Source: Cytobacillus depressus (lineage in GTDB: Bacteria; Bacillota; Bacilli; Bacillales; Cytobacillaceae). From it: a DNA stretch of 64,000 nt. Below, piece after piece: positions 34,983-44,514 of the stretch. A model generated the notes under the pieces. That model was given only the letters and a program-made list of their open reading frames with translations, did not search any database and was not told where the DNA came from. Position 1 is the stretch's first letter. Each line of letters begins with the position of its first letter. The stretch lies in assembly GCF_008923245.1 (NCBI RefSeq), contig NZ_WBOS01000007.1:101617-165616 (forward strand). The letters are read 5' to 3'. Position numbers and translations under genes: made by a program.

Positions 34983-36116
34983 TTGAGGAAGTTTTTTCGT
35001 ACATTAATTTTAGTGTTTATTTTATATATTTCATGGCCTTTTATTGAAAAACAAATTGAGAAAACGGATATGTATCCTATGTTGGAAAGGTTTCGAACAG
35101 AGGTACAAAATATCGCGGATAATCCGAGTGTTGCTGCGGCAATGGATACGATTTACACAACAATCAATCATCTTACCGGCAAAATTGAAAACGGTGTAGA
35201 GCTTCTCCCGCAAAAAGAAGAGCTCAAATCAATTGAAAAACCAAATTTGACGATCCCATCAGAACAAACTTTCTCCGTCCATAGCATCGTCCTAGGGGAA
35301 AACAAAGAAACAGTAGAAAAACTGGCAGGTGTTCCGAAGCGCTCTTCCGTTAATGAGTACGGGGTGGAATGGAATACGTATCATGAAAATTATCATAATT
35401 TCTTCATGATTGCTTACGACTCTAATAATCACGTCGCAGGTTTATACACGAATCAAGACTTAATTGCTTCCTCTAAAGGGATTAAGATTGGCAGTACGAA
35501 GGAGACTGTTCTTCAGCAGCTTGGAAAGCCAATGACGCAAATCCGCAAAGGTTTTGTCTTCTATCAATTTGAAAAAGATCGGGATTATGATGTTTTCCAT
35601 ATTGATCATAGCTATGTGACAATTTTCTACGATCAACATGCTAATAATACAGTTACGGCGATCCAGATAATTGATGAAGATTTGGAGCATGCGAAAAGCC
35701 ATTTTTATGTAACTGTCTCCGATGTTTTAAAGGAAGGATTCGAATATCAATTATTTGATTTAACGAATGCAGACCGGGTGAAGCATGGCTTGGCCGTGTT
35801 GAAATGGGATGACAATGTAAAGGTAACTGCGCGTAAGCATAGCGATGATATGGCAAAGAATCATTATTTTTCGCATACAAACTTAGCCGGTCTCTCTCCG
35901 TTTGACAGGATGAAAAACGATCAGATCTTTTTTACAATGGCTGGAGAAAATTTGGCAACAGGTCAATTTAGCAGCATTTTTGCCCATGAAGGGTTAATGA
36001 ACTCTCTTGGGCACAGGGAAAATATCCTTAAGCCTGAATATCGATATTTAGGCGTTGGAGTGGCGTTTAATTCTGAATCTCAACCTTATTACACAGAAAA
36101 TTTCTTTAGAAAATAA
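34983..36116 (+). CDS. CAP/SCP-domain protein with N-terminal CAP-associated domain (YlbC-like)
   Basis: 377 aa. An N-terminal hydrophobic segment (TLILVFILYISWPF) acts as signal or anchor. Residues about 95-235 form a repeated CAP-associated domain (IVLGENKETVEKLAG..., IKIGSTKETVLQQLGKPM). The C-terminal SCP domain reads LTNADRVKHGLAVLKWDDN, HSDDMAKNHYFSHTN, GENLATG and LGHRENIL. Such proteins are secreted in Bacillus and often linked to spores; the activity is unclear. It starts at a TTG with a weak GAAG site, so the start is uncertain. Confidence 0.85.
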   Translation: MRKFFRTLILVFILYISWPFIEKQIEKTDMYPMLERFRTEVQNIADNPSVAAAMDTIYTTINHLTGKIENGVELLPQKEELKSIEKPNLTIPSEQTFSVHSIVLGENKETVEKLAGVPKRSSVNEYGVEWNTYHENYHNFFMIAYDSNNHVAGLYTNQDLIASSKGIKIGSTKETVLQQLGKPMTQIRKGFVFYQFEKDRDYDVFHIDHSYVTIFYDQHANNTVTAIQIIDEDLEHAKSHFYVTVSDVLKEGFEYQLFDLTNADRVKHGLAVLKWDDNVKVTARKHSDDMAKNHYFSHTNLAGLSPFDRMKNDQIFFTMAGENLATGQFSSIFAHEGLMNSLGHRENILKPEYRYLGVGVAFNSESQPYYTENFFRK

Positions 36117-36147
36117 AAATGGCCGATCTTACATGTCCGGCCATTTT
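36116..36147. terminator. Bidirectional terminator
   Basis: AAAATGGCCG and CGGCCATTTT form a 10-bp stem with A- and T-rich flanks between two convergent genes. Confidence 0.88.
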
Positions 36148-36151
36148 CTAT

Positions 36152-37192
36152 TTAGACTAATTTTTCCCGAAGATTATTGACACTGTGGCTTTCACCTTCA
36201 AGTGGAAGCATTTTGTATCCTTCATCTGTTTCATCTTCTATTTCTTGACCTAACATGCTCTCAAAAATATCCTCCAAAGTGATCAGCCCTTTCGTTCCCT
36301 TATACTCGTCAAGAACAATAGCCATATGCTTTCTTTCACGTATCATTAATTTAAAAACCTTCTCAATCGAATGAAATTCAAAGGCAAATAAAGGATCGTG
36401 ATCCATATAGTGATCCAGTGATTTTTCAGGATTTAAAGACCAGGCCAGCAATAGTTTAGAATGAAAAACGCCGATGATTTCATCCATATTTCCTTTATAA
36501 ACAGGATACCGCGAATATTTATTTTCTAAAACAATTTCCCTTGCCTTTTCGAAAGTTGATCCATAAGGGATTCCTTCCATTTCTATTCTCGGTGTTTTTA
36601 ACACAGCTTGTACATCTAACCGGTAAAAGTCGATTACTCCTTTAATTGTTTTCGTTTCTTCATTTCTGAACGTTCCTTCAATTCCAGCTAGATCGACCAT
36701 TGTTATTAATTCTTCCCTTGAGACTGAAATTAGGCTGAGCTGATTTTTTGTGAAAATTTTAATAATTGCCCGTGTAAAACGTGATAATAAAAAGGTTAAA
36801 GGCTTCAAAATAATTAAGAGCAAGTTAATCATTGGAAATACAGCGTAGGCTACTTTATCTGATAATGAGGCGGCAATTGATTTAGGAAGCACTTCACAAA
36901 AAATAATCAAAACGGCCGTTAATATTCCTGTAGCTAAACCAACATGCAACCCATATTTAATAGCGATAATTGTCACTAAAGTTGGAAGCATAATATTAGC
37001 AATATTATTTCCTATTAAAATGGCTGTAATCAATTCATCCGGTTTTGACACAAGTTTTAGAAGCTTTACGGATTTATGATCATGATTCTCTGCCCTCGTC
37101 TTTAGCTTCATTTTGTTGACAGCTGTTAATGCTGTTTCACTTCCGGATAGGAAGAATGACATGAGCATAAAAAACACAATGGCGATAAACAA
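36152..37192 (-). CDS. CNNM/CBS-domain membrane protein (HlyC/CorC family)
   Basis: 346 aa. The DUF21/CNNM membrane domain covers residues 1-170 (FFLSGSETALTAVNKMKLKT, GNNIANIMLPTLVTI, EVLPKSIA). Two CBS domains follow (TPRIEMEGIPYGSTFEKARE, KYSRYPVYKGNMDEIIG; MAIVLDEYKGTKGLITLEDI). Family members act in Mg2+/cation transport or resistance. The usual C-terminal CorC_HlyC domain is missing: the protein ends about 30 residues after the second CBS domain. The start lacks a strong site. Confidence 0.85.
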   Translation of the reverse strand: MFIAIVFFMLMSFFLSGSETALTAVNKMKLKTRAENHDHKSVKLLKLVSKPDELITAILIGNNIANIMLPTLVTIIAIKYGLHVGLATGILTAVLIIFCEVLPKSIAASLSDKVAYAVFPMINLLLIILKPLTFLLSRFTRAIIKIFTKNQLSLISVSREELITMVDLAGIEGTFRNEETKTIKGVIDFYRLDVQAVLKTPRIEMEGIPYGSTFEKAREIVLENKYSRYPVYKGNMDEIIGVFHSKLLLAWSLNPEKSLDHYMDHDPLFAFEFHSIEKVFKLMIRERKHMAIVLDEYKGTKGLITLEDIFESMLGQEIEDETDEGYKMLPLEGESHSVNNLREKLV

Positions 37193-37449
37193 AATAGGCA
37201 GCCTCCAGTAAAATTCCTTTGTCTTATATTTGTTTCCATTTTTCCGTTTCTTTAATTCTCGGATCGGAATTTTTTTCTAATATCTAACAAAGTCGAAGGA
37301 TTAAAGGCTGTTGGTGTAAGCTATTATTACCTTTTGTGGTAAATGCAAAGAGCCCTTCCATTACCCGAAAGCTGCTCTTTTGCTTGAATATTATGATTCA
37401 CATTTTTATTTTTTTCTTGTAAAATTTGAGTTGAGTTTTGTTTTATTTT

Positions 37450-38503
37450 TTAGTGGCTCATTGTAGCCTCGCCGTCGTCTTCGCCTGTTTCAGTTACCTT
37501 TAGAATAGCGACGGCTCCTTTTTGTGCATGATTGAATTGATGGGTAACGATTGGATAGCTTCCGACTCTTGTTACTGTGAATTCGACTACTGCCCCGCCA
37601 CTTGCTGGCAGCATCACTGTTTGCAAGCCTTTAAAATGGTTATAGGGGTTACCGTCCATATAAACGTCATCCAAGATTGTACCAACTACATGGAATGAGC
37701 TTACTTCATTCGGACCTACATTATTAATGTAGATTCTTACGCGATCGCCCACTTTGGCTAATAGCGGCTTTTCTTTCAGGGAGAATGTATCGCCATTTGT
37801 ATTTTGGTCGCCTTCATGTAATGCTTTTGTTGAGATAACGACATGACTTGGGACACCATTTGTAAAATCATTTAGATCGTTATATTTATACCATTCGTTT
37901 TGAATCATTACAAATTCACGGTCAATGCCACTATCTGTAGGATACCCTTCTTTCGGTTTAACGATAATTGTTCCGTGCATACCGTTAGCAATATGTGATA
38001 GGACAGGTGCTGTACCGCAATGATACATAAAGACTCCAGGTTTACTGGCTGGATAGCTGAACGTTCCTGTCTCATCAGGCAACACATTGGAAAAATCTTT
38101 TGATGGTGCTGCATGACAGCATGGAAGTCCATACTATGTGGAATGGCAGGATCCATATTTTTTAATGTGAAGTTATTAGTATCTCCCTCATTTACGACTA
38201 TTACTGGACCAGGTGCCTCCCCATTAAATGTCCAAGCCTTATAAAATTTTCTTTATCAATTTCTATATCAGTAATTTGTGAAGTCATTTCAACGTTTACT
38301 TGTTGGACCGACTCTTTCTACTTTTAATGGGATCGGTTTTTGGTTTAGCCCTTATGTGAAGTAATGATTTCAATTTCCCCTTTTTCTGCTGCCAGTACCT
38401 TTGGTTCCCCCTTTTTATCTTCTTGAACTAATTGTTGGTTACATGCTGTTAATAAGCTTAATCCGATGGCCGATGTAAGTAAATATTTGACTCCGTTTCC
38501 CAT
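37450..38503 (-). pseudogene. nirK: Copper nitrite reductase (NirK) gene with several frameshifts
   Basis: An intact start (ATG 38503, GGGAGGAAA site) encodes a lipoprotein signal ending LLTAC, then frame is lost near HKG. In successive frames one can read PLKVERVGPTSK, NVEMTSQITDIEIDKENF, FYKAWTFNGEAPGPV...PHSMDFH, and finally HAAPSKDFSNVLPDETGTFSY to the normal C-terminus. Copper-site motifs remain: MYHCGTAPVLSHIANGMHG (type 1 Cys, His, Met) and the HQFNHAQKG region. At least four frameshifts lie within 38.06-38.34 kb; 211 codons at the 3' end are clean. The gene resembles Geobacillus-type NirK. Either it is decayed or the region was badly read. Confidence 0.82.
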
Positions 38504-38552
38504 GGTAATTTCCTCCCTATTTGTTTTTTGTTTTTGTTTTCGATCTACCTAT

Positions 38553-38595
38553 ATAATAGGTTTTTATAGCTTTTTAATAGGTGATTTTTCTCACA
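38553..38595 (-). promoter_or_regulatory. FNR/CRP-type class II promoter of nirK
   Basis: GGTGA-TTTTTC-TCACA (38580-38595) is one mismatch from the TGTGA-N6-TCACA consensus. On the minus strand a TATTAT -10 (38558-38553) follows, placing the start near 38546 and the site centre at -41.5, the classical distance for FNR activation. The nirK leader is about 43 nt. Confidence 0.65.
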
Positions 38596-38847
38596 AAAGC
38601 ACGGCAATCTGTGAATTGTTTGTGAAGTTATATTCAAAAAAAAATTCCCGAACGTTAATGTATCTCCCCCGTTAAAAGCTTGGTCATGTTGCTTTTATTT
38701 GTGCTATACTTTAACAGCGAATGTTTATATGTAACTTTTAATCTTTAACTGTAGGGTTTCAATGCTTTTGTTTCGTCTATTGTAATGTAGCAAGGAAATT
38801 TTTTTTCGAGTTAAACCATACATAGAAAAAGGAGAATTTCAGATAAA

Positions 38848-39687
38848 ATGATTGTTGATTTTATGATGATTTTGAAAGCTATTATTCTTGGGCTTGTTGA
38901 GGGCCTAACCGAATTTGCCCCCGTTTCTTCTACAGGGCATATGATTATTGTTGATGATATGTGGCTTCATTCGAAGGATTTTTTATCAAAGTCCACTGCG
39001 AATACTTTTAAAGTAGTCATACAATTAGGCTCTATTCTAGCAGTAGTCATTGTATTTAAAGATCGCTTATTTGGTATGATTGGACTTAACAAATTAATCA
39101 AAAATGAGGCTATTAGAGGAGAAAGCCGCCTGAAGCTAACTCATGTCATCGTTGGACTGATTCCGGCAGGTGTACTCGGCGTTTTATTCGAGGACTATAT
39201 TGATGAATACCTTTTTTCGACGAAAACCGTTTTAATTGGCTTAGTAATTGGGGCTGTCTTCATGATCCTTGCTGACATTTTTGGCGGAAAACGAACAAAA
39301 GTGACTTCTGTTGACCAAATCACTTATAAACAAGCGTTCGCCATTGGACTTATTCAATGCTTCTCCCTATGGCCAGGCTTTTCCCGTTCTGGTTCAACGA
39401 TCTCAGGCGGCGTATTACTTGGATTAAGCCATCGTGCGGCTGCAGATTTTACATTTATTATGGCTGTCCCAATTATGGCAGGAGCTAGCCTCATCTCCTT
39501 ATTGAAAAACTGGCAATATTTCACATTAGATGCTTTGCCATTTTTCATCGCTGGTTTTATTAGTGCATTTATCTTTGCTCTATTGTCTATCCGATTCTTT
39601 TTAAAGCTAATTAATCGAATTAAACTCATTCCATTTGCGGTTTATCGAATCGTTTTAGCTGTGGTAATATATATCGTTTTCTTTTAA
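38848..39687 (+). CDS. uppP: Undecaprenyl-diphosphate phosphatase, BacA/UppP family
   Basis: 279 aa, seven to eight spans. Active-site motifs EGLTEFAPVSSTGH (residues about 18-31) and GFSRSGSTISGG are present. It dephosphorylates undecaprenyl pyrophosphate outside the membrane, recycling the carrier for peptidoglycan, and gives low-level bacitracin resistance. GGAG precedes the ATG. Monocistronic with its own terminator. Confidence 0.95.
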   Translation: MIVDFMMILKAIILGLVEGLTEFAPVSSTGHMIIVDDMWLHSKDFLSKSTANTFKVVIQLGSILAVVIVFKDRLFGMIGLNKLIKNEAIRGESRLKLTHVIVGLIPAGVLGVLFEDYIDEYLFSTKTVLIGLVIGAVFMILADIFGGKRTKVTSVDQITYKQAFAIGLIQCFSLWPGFSRSGSTISGGVLLGLSHRAAADFTFIMAVPIMAGASLISLLKNWQYFTLDALPFFIAGFISAFIFALLSIRFFLKLINRIKLIPFAVYRIVLAVVIYIVFF

Positions 39688-39696
39688 TCTAAGACC

Positions 39697-39727
39697 GAAC
39701 CTGCTTCCATATGAAGCAGGTTCTTTT
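39697..39727 (+). terminator. Rho-independent terminator of uppP
   Basis: GAACCTGCTTC / GAAGCAGGTTC, 11-bp stem with a 4-5-nt loop, then TTTTTG. Confidence 0.9.
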
Positions 39728-39786
39728 TGTTTTAAGAATCTATTTACATAACTTCCAATTATTGTGGAAAACTTGAGGAAAGGGAT

Positions 39787-40014
39787 GTGCTTGTGATGCT
39801 GATAAATTTGATAAAGAAATTTAATAAATCACGAATGAAAGCGAACTTCTTTCACGAGAAATCGAATGCAAATGAGATCGACTTAAAGCAACAGCCAATT
39901 AGTGAAAACTTAGAGAAAACAATTAGTATTTTCAAGAAATTCTATTCGATTCCGACAATATTGATGTTTTTAAGAAACGCGACCATTAATGCTGGTCGCG
40001 TTTCCTTTTATTAA
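39787..40014 (+). pseudogene. Short ORF resembling the N-terminus of a GerA-type germinant receptor A subunit
   Basis: 75 codons. The segment LKQQPISENLEKTISIFKKFYSIP resembles the start of GerA-family A subunits (LSKNLExNIxxLKExF..). After it the frame runs into the terminator at 39974, and no membrane domain follows. A truncated germination gene is one reading; a small unrelated gene is another. Confidence 0.3.
39974..40012. terminator. Bidirectional terminator
   Basis: GAAACGCGACC / GGTCGCGTTTC, 11-bp stem with a 9-nt loop and T-rich tail, serving the short plus-strand ORF and the minus-strand Rieske gene. Confidence 0.88.
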
Positions 40015-40985
40015 TTTGTTCCTAAAACAACACCTAGCTCTTTTAAATACTGGCGATAAGCAATGCTCATTCTATCACAAACGAGTGAGAGTTCAACTTG
40101 CAAATCAAGCGGCAGCTCTTCTGGTTTTTGGTTTTCAACGACGGGCTTGTCTTGAGCAAAAATTTCATCTTGAAACTTAATAATTTCTTCATCTGTTAAA
40201 CCTGGATCATAATCGAATGAAAGAATTCCGTAAGCAACGGATTTATTTTCGTTTTCTGGACGAATGGTTAGTAAAATCCTCATATGTGTGCCATTTTCAC
40301 GATCTTTCTTCGTAAATAAAACCGTTAAAGGACGAATAATTTCGTATGTGTAGTAAACATATTTCGGTTTTCCAGAACCATCTGGATCAGGCTGATAAAT
40401 GGCGATTTCATCGGAATAGATTCGATTTCCCACTTTATTGACAGAGTAATCTTGAATTTCACGATGTGAGTCCGTTCCTAAATAGCCTTGGTGAACGACA
40501 GCTAAATGACCAACATCTAAGAAATTTTCTACTATGCGAGGCGGTTTCGCATTCACATCTTGAGGTCCCCATATCACATTACGGTATAAAGGTGTTGCCA
40601 TTTCTTTATATTGGAAAAATTCAGGATTATTATTCGCTAAGTTTACCCAAATAAAACCGTATTTTTCTATACATACATATTTGATTGCTTTAGCTTTTTT
40701 GGGGATTGCCCTTCCTTCAGGAAGCTGTGGAATCTTGACACAATCGCCATCATGATGAAATTCCCAAGCATGATATGGACAAACAAGGCAGTCATTCTTG
40801 ACTTCACCGAGAGATAGAGCAGCTCCTCTATGAATACATAAATCTTTAAAGGCGTGGACCCCTTCACTATTTCTAAAAATAGCAAGCCTCTCACCCATTA
40901 ATATTACTTGAATCGGTTTTTTATTTACATCTGTTGAACGACAAGCAACAATCCAATCCTCTAGCAAAACTTTATCCTGTATCAT
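40011..40985 (-). CDS. Rieske non-heme iron oxygenase, alpha-subunit type
   Basis: 324 aa. The Rieske [2Fe-2S] ligands are C-x-H and C-x2-H in LCIHRGAALSLGEV and CLVCPYHAWEF (residues about 47-73). The mononuclear iron site is in ENFLDVGHLAVVHQGYLG. The arrangement is that of VanA-like/aromatic-ring oxygenases, which need a separate reductase; none is nearby. The substrate is unknown. Monocistronic. Confidence 0.88.
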   Translation of the reverse strand: MIQDKVLLEDWIVACRSTDVNKKPIQVILMGERLAIFRNSEGVHAFKDLCIHRGAALSLGEVKNDCLVCPYHAWEFHHDGDCVKIPQLPEGRAIPKKAKAIKYVCIEKYGFIWVNLANNNPEFFQYKEMATPLYRNVIWGPQDVNAKPPRIVENFLDVGHLAVVHQGYLGTDSHREIQDYSVNKVGNRIYSDEIAIYQPDPDGSGKPKYVYYTYEIIRPLTVLFTKKDRENGTHMRILLTIRPENENKSVAYGILSFDYDPGLTDEEIIKFQDEIFAQDKPVVENQKPEELPLDLQVELSLVCDRMSIAYRQYLKELGVVLGTN

Positions 40986-41049
40986 TTCGCTCTCCCCTGT
41001 TCGTCTTTTCTGTCTTTATTGTAAACAGAGATTTTGAACTGGTCAACTA

Positions 41050-41092
41050 AAAATACGAACAAAAAATATTTTAATTAAAATAATGTTCGTTT
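41050..41092. promoter_or_regulatory. PurR-type operator (two inverted PurBoxes)
   Basis: AAATACGAACAAAA and, inverted, AATGTTCGTTTTT have the CGAA cores of the B. subtilis PurBox (A-rich then CGAACA). The pair lies 80-120 bp upstream of the purine permease start. CGAA cores are 26 bp apart, slightly more than is usual. Confidence 0.6.
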
Positions 41093-41171
41093 TTTATATA
41101 CAAATACTTTATTTTTTTATATAATCCAGTTGAAAAGATGAAAAACACGGATAATCAAGGAGGAATACCGT

Positions 41172-42506
41172 TTGGAAAAGAAACAAGATAATGGGATTAT
41201 CATCGGAGTAGATGATAAGATTAGTTATGGCAAGGCACTCCTTCTTGGAGCACAGCATGTTTTGGCGATGGATTTATATATTGCACCAATTATCGTTGCA
41301 GGACTTTTATCTTTAGGAACTGAAAATACTTCTTTCTTTATTCAAATGTGTTTCTTAGCAACAGGGCTTGCTACCTTAATTCAAACCGGGGCTGGAATTA
41401 AGCTTCCTGTAGTACAAGGACCTTCTTATGTTCCTATTGGGGCCATTGCGGCAATTGGTGGGAAACTTGGGTTAGGGGCGGTTGCAGGGAGTTTAATTCC
41501 TGGAGCAATTATTGTCGCTCTTTTAGGATATCCATTGAAATGGTTCGCAAAAGTCGTGAAAAAAATTATTCCACCGCTCGTTGGAGGAACAGTTATTATC
41601 ATTGTTGGCATTGCCTTGATGCCAATCGGATTAAATAATATTTATATCGCGCCGGGTAATATTGGAGAGAACATCATTATTGCTGCGGTTTCGGCTGGAG
41701 TCTTAATTATTTGTATGCTCCTGGGACGGAAAGTTAATGGACTTGGGACGTTTTTTCGCTTAGTTTCTGTTTTGATCGCTATACTAGCCGGTATAATGAC
41801 TGCAAACTTTTTTGGCAGTGTTGATTTTTCGCCTGTCAAACAGGCAGCTTGGTTTTCTTTGCCTTCCATTCTTCCATTCGGAAAGCCGGTCTTTAATATG
41901 AGTGCAATTATTACGATGGTTTTTGTTTACTTTATTATTTTGATTGAAACGACGGGAACTTGGTTTGTTGTTTCAACTGTTACAGGGAAAGAGCTGGATG
42001 AAAAACGATTGAATCGTGCATCGGTCGGTGAGGGTCTTGGCTGTTTTGTAGGTGCCTTATTCGGAAGTACACCAATGACTGGATATTCATCTAATGCCGG
42101 ACTGCTTGCTATCACTGGAGTTGCAAGCAGATTAGCGATAATGGCAAGTGGAGTTATTCTTGTTTGCCTAGGTCTTGTGCCGAAGCTTTCTACTGCAATT
42201 ACTTGCATTCCTGAGCCGGTCATCAACGGAATCTTCGGAATTGTTTGCGTAGCGATTGTCACCAACGGAATGAAGGTCATCCAACCAATTATCATTGATG
42301 ACCGCAATATGATGGTCATAGGAATTCCTATTCTATTAACGATCGCGGTAACTGTACTTCCTAAGGAAGTACTATACAGCGCTCCAGATTGGGCAACATA
42401 CATTTTATCATCAGGAATTACAGTCGGTGCCCTAGCGACAGTTATCTTAAATTTAATTATCCCAAATGAAAAAAAGAAAACTGTAACAGAGGCGGTAAAA
42501 GTATAA
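41172..42506 (+). CDS. Nucleobase:cation symporter-2 family purine/urate permease
   Basis: 444 aa, about 14 spans. LLLGAQHVLAMDLYIAPIIV carries the NCS2 Q-H motif, and SSNAGLLAITGVASR the N-x-G-x4-T signature. The sequence resembles PbuX and PucJ/K (xanthine/urate) rather than UraA. The TTG start at 41172 has AAGGAGGA upstream. A PurBox pair upstream and guaD next door support purine salvage. Confidence 0.88.
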   Translation: MEKKQDNGIIIGVDDKISYGKALLLGAQHVLAMDLYIAPIIVAGLLSLGTENTSFFIQMCFLATGLATLIQTGAGIKLPVVQGPSYVPIGAIAAIGGKLGLGAVAGSLIPGAIIVALLGYPLKWFAKVVKKIIPPLVGGTVIIIVGIALMPIGLNNIYIAPGNIGENIIIAAVSAGVLIICMLLGRKVNGLGTFFRLVSVLIAILAGIMTANFFGSVDFSPVKQAAWFSLPSILPFGKPVFNMSAIITMVFVYFIILIETTGTWFVVSTVTGKELDEKRLNRASVGEGLGCFVGALFGSTPMTGYSSNAGLLAITGVASRLAIMASGVILVCLGLVPKLSTAITCIPEPVINGIFGIVCVAIVTNGMKVIQPIIIDDRNMMVIGIPILLTIAVTVLPKEVLYSAPDWATYILSSGITVGALATVILNLIIPNEKKKTVTEAVKV

Positions 42507-42523
42507 TTTAAAAGGCTAACATG

Positions 42524-42562
42524 AAAAAGACGGTCTTTTCTTATAGAAGACCGCCTTTTTTA
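42524..42562. terminator. Bidirectional terminator
   Basis: AAAAAGACGGTCTT and AAGACCGCCTTTTTT form a stem with A- and T-tails between convergent genes. Confidence 0.87.
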
Positions 42563-42577
42563 GATAATAAATATAGC

Positions 42578-43033
42578 CTATTTATGCTTCTCTGCCCATT
42601 GTTTCATTGGATCAGCAACGGACTGATCATTTGGCATAGAAATCATTCTAATCTCTCTATCGCTTCTTTCCTTTGCCAAGTCAAGATATATCATTTTTGA
42701 TTTCCCGAGTCCTACTTTTTCAGCATCATCAATGGATGCAGCATAATAAACGGTTTTAATGCCAGCAAAATACATGGCCGTTAAGCACATGGCACAAGGC
42801 TCACCGCTAGCATAAATTGTGCAGTCGCTTAAATCATTTGTTTGGAGTTGCATCTGTGCCCTTCTAATCGCTAATAATTCCGCGTGTCCACTAACGTCAA
42901 AATGAATATGAAGCTCGTTTACTCCTTCAGCTATTACTTCATTATCTTTTACTAAAACCGCTCCGAATGGCTGCCCGCCATGTGCAACATTATTAATTGC
43001 AAGTTGAATGGCATGCTTCATGAATTGATTCAT
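42578..43033 (-). CDS. guaD: Guanine deaminase (cytidine-deaminase fold)
   Basis: 151 aa. Zinc motifs HAE (SGHAELLAIRRAQ) and PCAMC (ASGEPCAMCLTAMYF) are present, with the C-terminal tail of GuaD. It converts guanine to xanthine, feeding salvage or degradation. GGAGACAG precedes the ATG. Convergent with the purine permease. Confidence 0.88.
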   Translation of the reverse strand: MNQFMKHAIQLAINNVAHGGQPFGAVLVKDNEVIAEGVNELHIHFDVSGHAELLAIRRAQMQLQTNDLSDCTIYASGEPCAMCLTAMYFAGIKTVYYAASIDDAEKVGLGKSKMIYLDLAKERSDREIRMISMPNDQSVADPMKQWAEKHK

Positions 43034-43149
43034 AACCTGTCTCCTTCTATACCTAATGATATGAAAAATATGATCACATCAAAAATTGTATCATAAGTTT
43101 CAACTATGTATTTGATTGGAACACCCACTCAGCACATTCTACCGCTCGC

Positions 43150-43303
43150 TTACCAGCGTGATGTCATCATTTTTCTTCTCGTATAAAATTCAACACCATC
43201 GGTTCTATTCGCGTGAAGGTCTCCATAAATATTAATCCGTTTTTGCAGACACCCACTCACCGTTAATAAATTTTTTTACTATTTTAGTAGTTGTTGTAGT
43301 CAT
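43150..43303 (-). pseudogene. Collapsed aldehyde (methylmalonate-semialdehyde) dehydrogenase gene
   Basis: The first 23 codons (MTTTTTKIVKKFINGEWVSA, then KTD) are the start of a methylmalonate-semialdehyde-type aldehyde dehydrogenase with a normal GGGG site. Immediately after, in another frame, come the last 24 codons: GDLHANRTDGVEFYTRRKMM, then TSRW and a stop. About 440 of 487 codons between them are missing. It follows the iron alcohol dehydrogenase by 17 bp, so it was the second gene of an alcohol-aldehyde dehydrogenase pair. Confidence 0.8.
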
Positions 43304-43320
43304 GAATATTTTCCCCTTTT

Positions 43321-44514
43321 TTAATTAGATGATTTATTCATGCTCGTAAATTGGTAGTGATAGCAAGTATGATAGAGTTCCTCCAGTTCTGTAATCGTCG
43401 GCACTTTCGGATTGTTCGCTGGGCTTCCGCTGTCAATCGCATCCCTTGCCATCTTAGTTACCGCTAAGTTAAAACCCTGTTCATCAATTCCCCAACCTTT
43501 TAGATTAGGGATGTTTAATGCTGCGCAAAGTTCTTTAACAGACTCCACTGCTACATCGGCAGCTTCCTCGTTCGACCCTGCTTCTGCTTTAAATATTCTG
43601 CCTAAATCTGCTAAGCGATCAATACATTTCTCTTTACTAAACTCTAAAACAGCCGGCAGCAGCATGGCATTAGAATACCCATGCGGAACGTGGAAAACTG
43701 CCCCGATTGGCCTAGACATGCCGTGAACAAGACAAACTGAAGAATTGCTAAAAGCCATTCCTGCTTGAAGAGAACCTAGAGACATGGCTTCACGCGCTTG
43801 AATATTTTCCCCATCCTGGTAAGCTGTTTTTATGTTTTCAACAATTAATTTCATCGCTGATAATGCCATTGTATCTGTCATTGGATGGGCCCTTTTTGAA
43901 AGATATGCCTCAATCGCATGGCTAAGTGCATCGACGCCTGTAGCTGCTGTTACATGAGGGGGAGAGGATAAAGTCAAATGCGGGTCGACGATTGCAACTT
44001 GGGGCATAAAGGCTGGCTGTTTGATCATCATTTTGACATCGTTTGATGAGTTTGTAATAACTGTTGCATCGGTTGCTTCAGAGCCCGTTCCAGCTGTTGT
44101 TGGAATTGAAATATGCGGAATTGAATCATTTTCAGCAATTTTCTTGCCTCGCATATACTCACCGATATATCCGCCATTTGTGGCAAGGACGGCTACTGCC
44201 TTGGCCGTATCGATACAGCTCCCGCCTCCCAAGGAAATCACAAGATCACATTGTTCTTGTTTGAACAGCTCTTGTGCTTCTGCAACATAGAGGTCAGTAG
44301 GTTCTGTTTCAACTCCTAGATAAATTCTGTACTCTACTCCGTGTTCTTGGAGGTTCTGAATACATTGGTTAACATAGCCAAGTTGTTCCATAATCCTATC
44401 ACTAATAATCAAAGCCCTATTTCCTCTCAATGCTGCTTCTTGTCCCACTTTTTCAAAAGACTGACATCCATAAATAATCGTTTGCGGTGATCTGAATGAT
44501 GCGTAATTTTCCAT
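43321..44514 (-). CDS. Iron-containing alcohol dehydrogenase (group III)
   Basis: 397 aa. NAD-binding GGGSCIDTAKAVAVL, and iron ligands in DALSHAIEAY, HGMSRPIGAVFHVPHG. ITELEELYHTCY is the usual tail. GGAG lies before the ATG. Such enzymes act on ethanol, 1,3-propanediol, lactaldehyde, methanol or others; substrate not readable. Its original partner, an aldehyde dehydrogenase, is reduced to a scar downstream. Confidence 0.9.
   Translation of the reverse strand: MENYASFRSPQTIIYGCQSFEKVGQEAALRGNRALIISDRIMEQLGYVNQCIQNLQEHGVEYRIYLGVETEPTDLYVAEAQELFKQEQCDLVISLGGGSCIDTAKAVAVLATNGGYIGEYMRGKKIAENDSIPHISIPTTAGTGSEATDATVITNSSNDVKMMIKQPAFMPQVAIVDPHLTLSSPPHVTAATGVDALSHAIEAYLSKRAHPMTDTMALSAMKLIVENIKTAYQDGENIQAREAMSLGSLQAGMAFSNSSVCLVHGMSRPIGAVFHVPHGYSNAMLLPAVLEFSKEKCIDRLADLGRIFKAEAGSNEEAADVAVESVKELCAALNIPNLKGWGIDEQGFNLAVTKMARDAIDSGSPANNPKVPTITELEELYHTCYHYQFTSMNKSSN

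Noticed and set aside
41927..42403. 158-codon minus-strand ORF
   Set aside because: Antisense shadow of the NCS2 permease.
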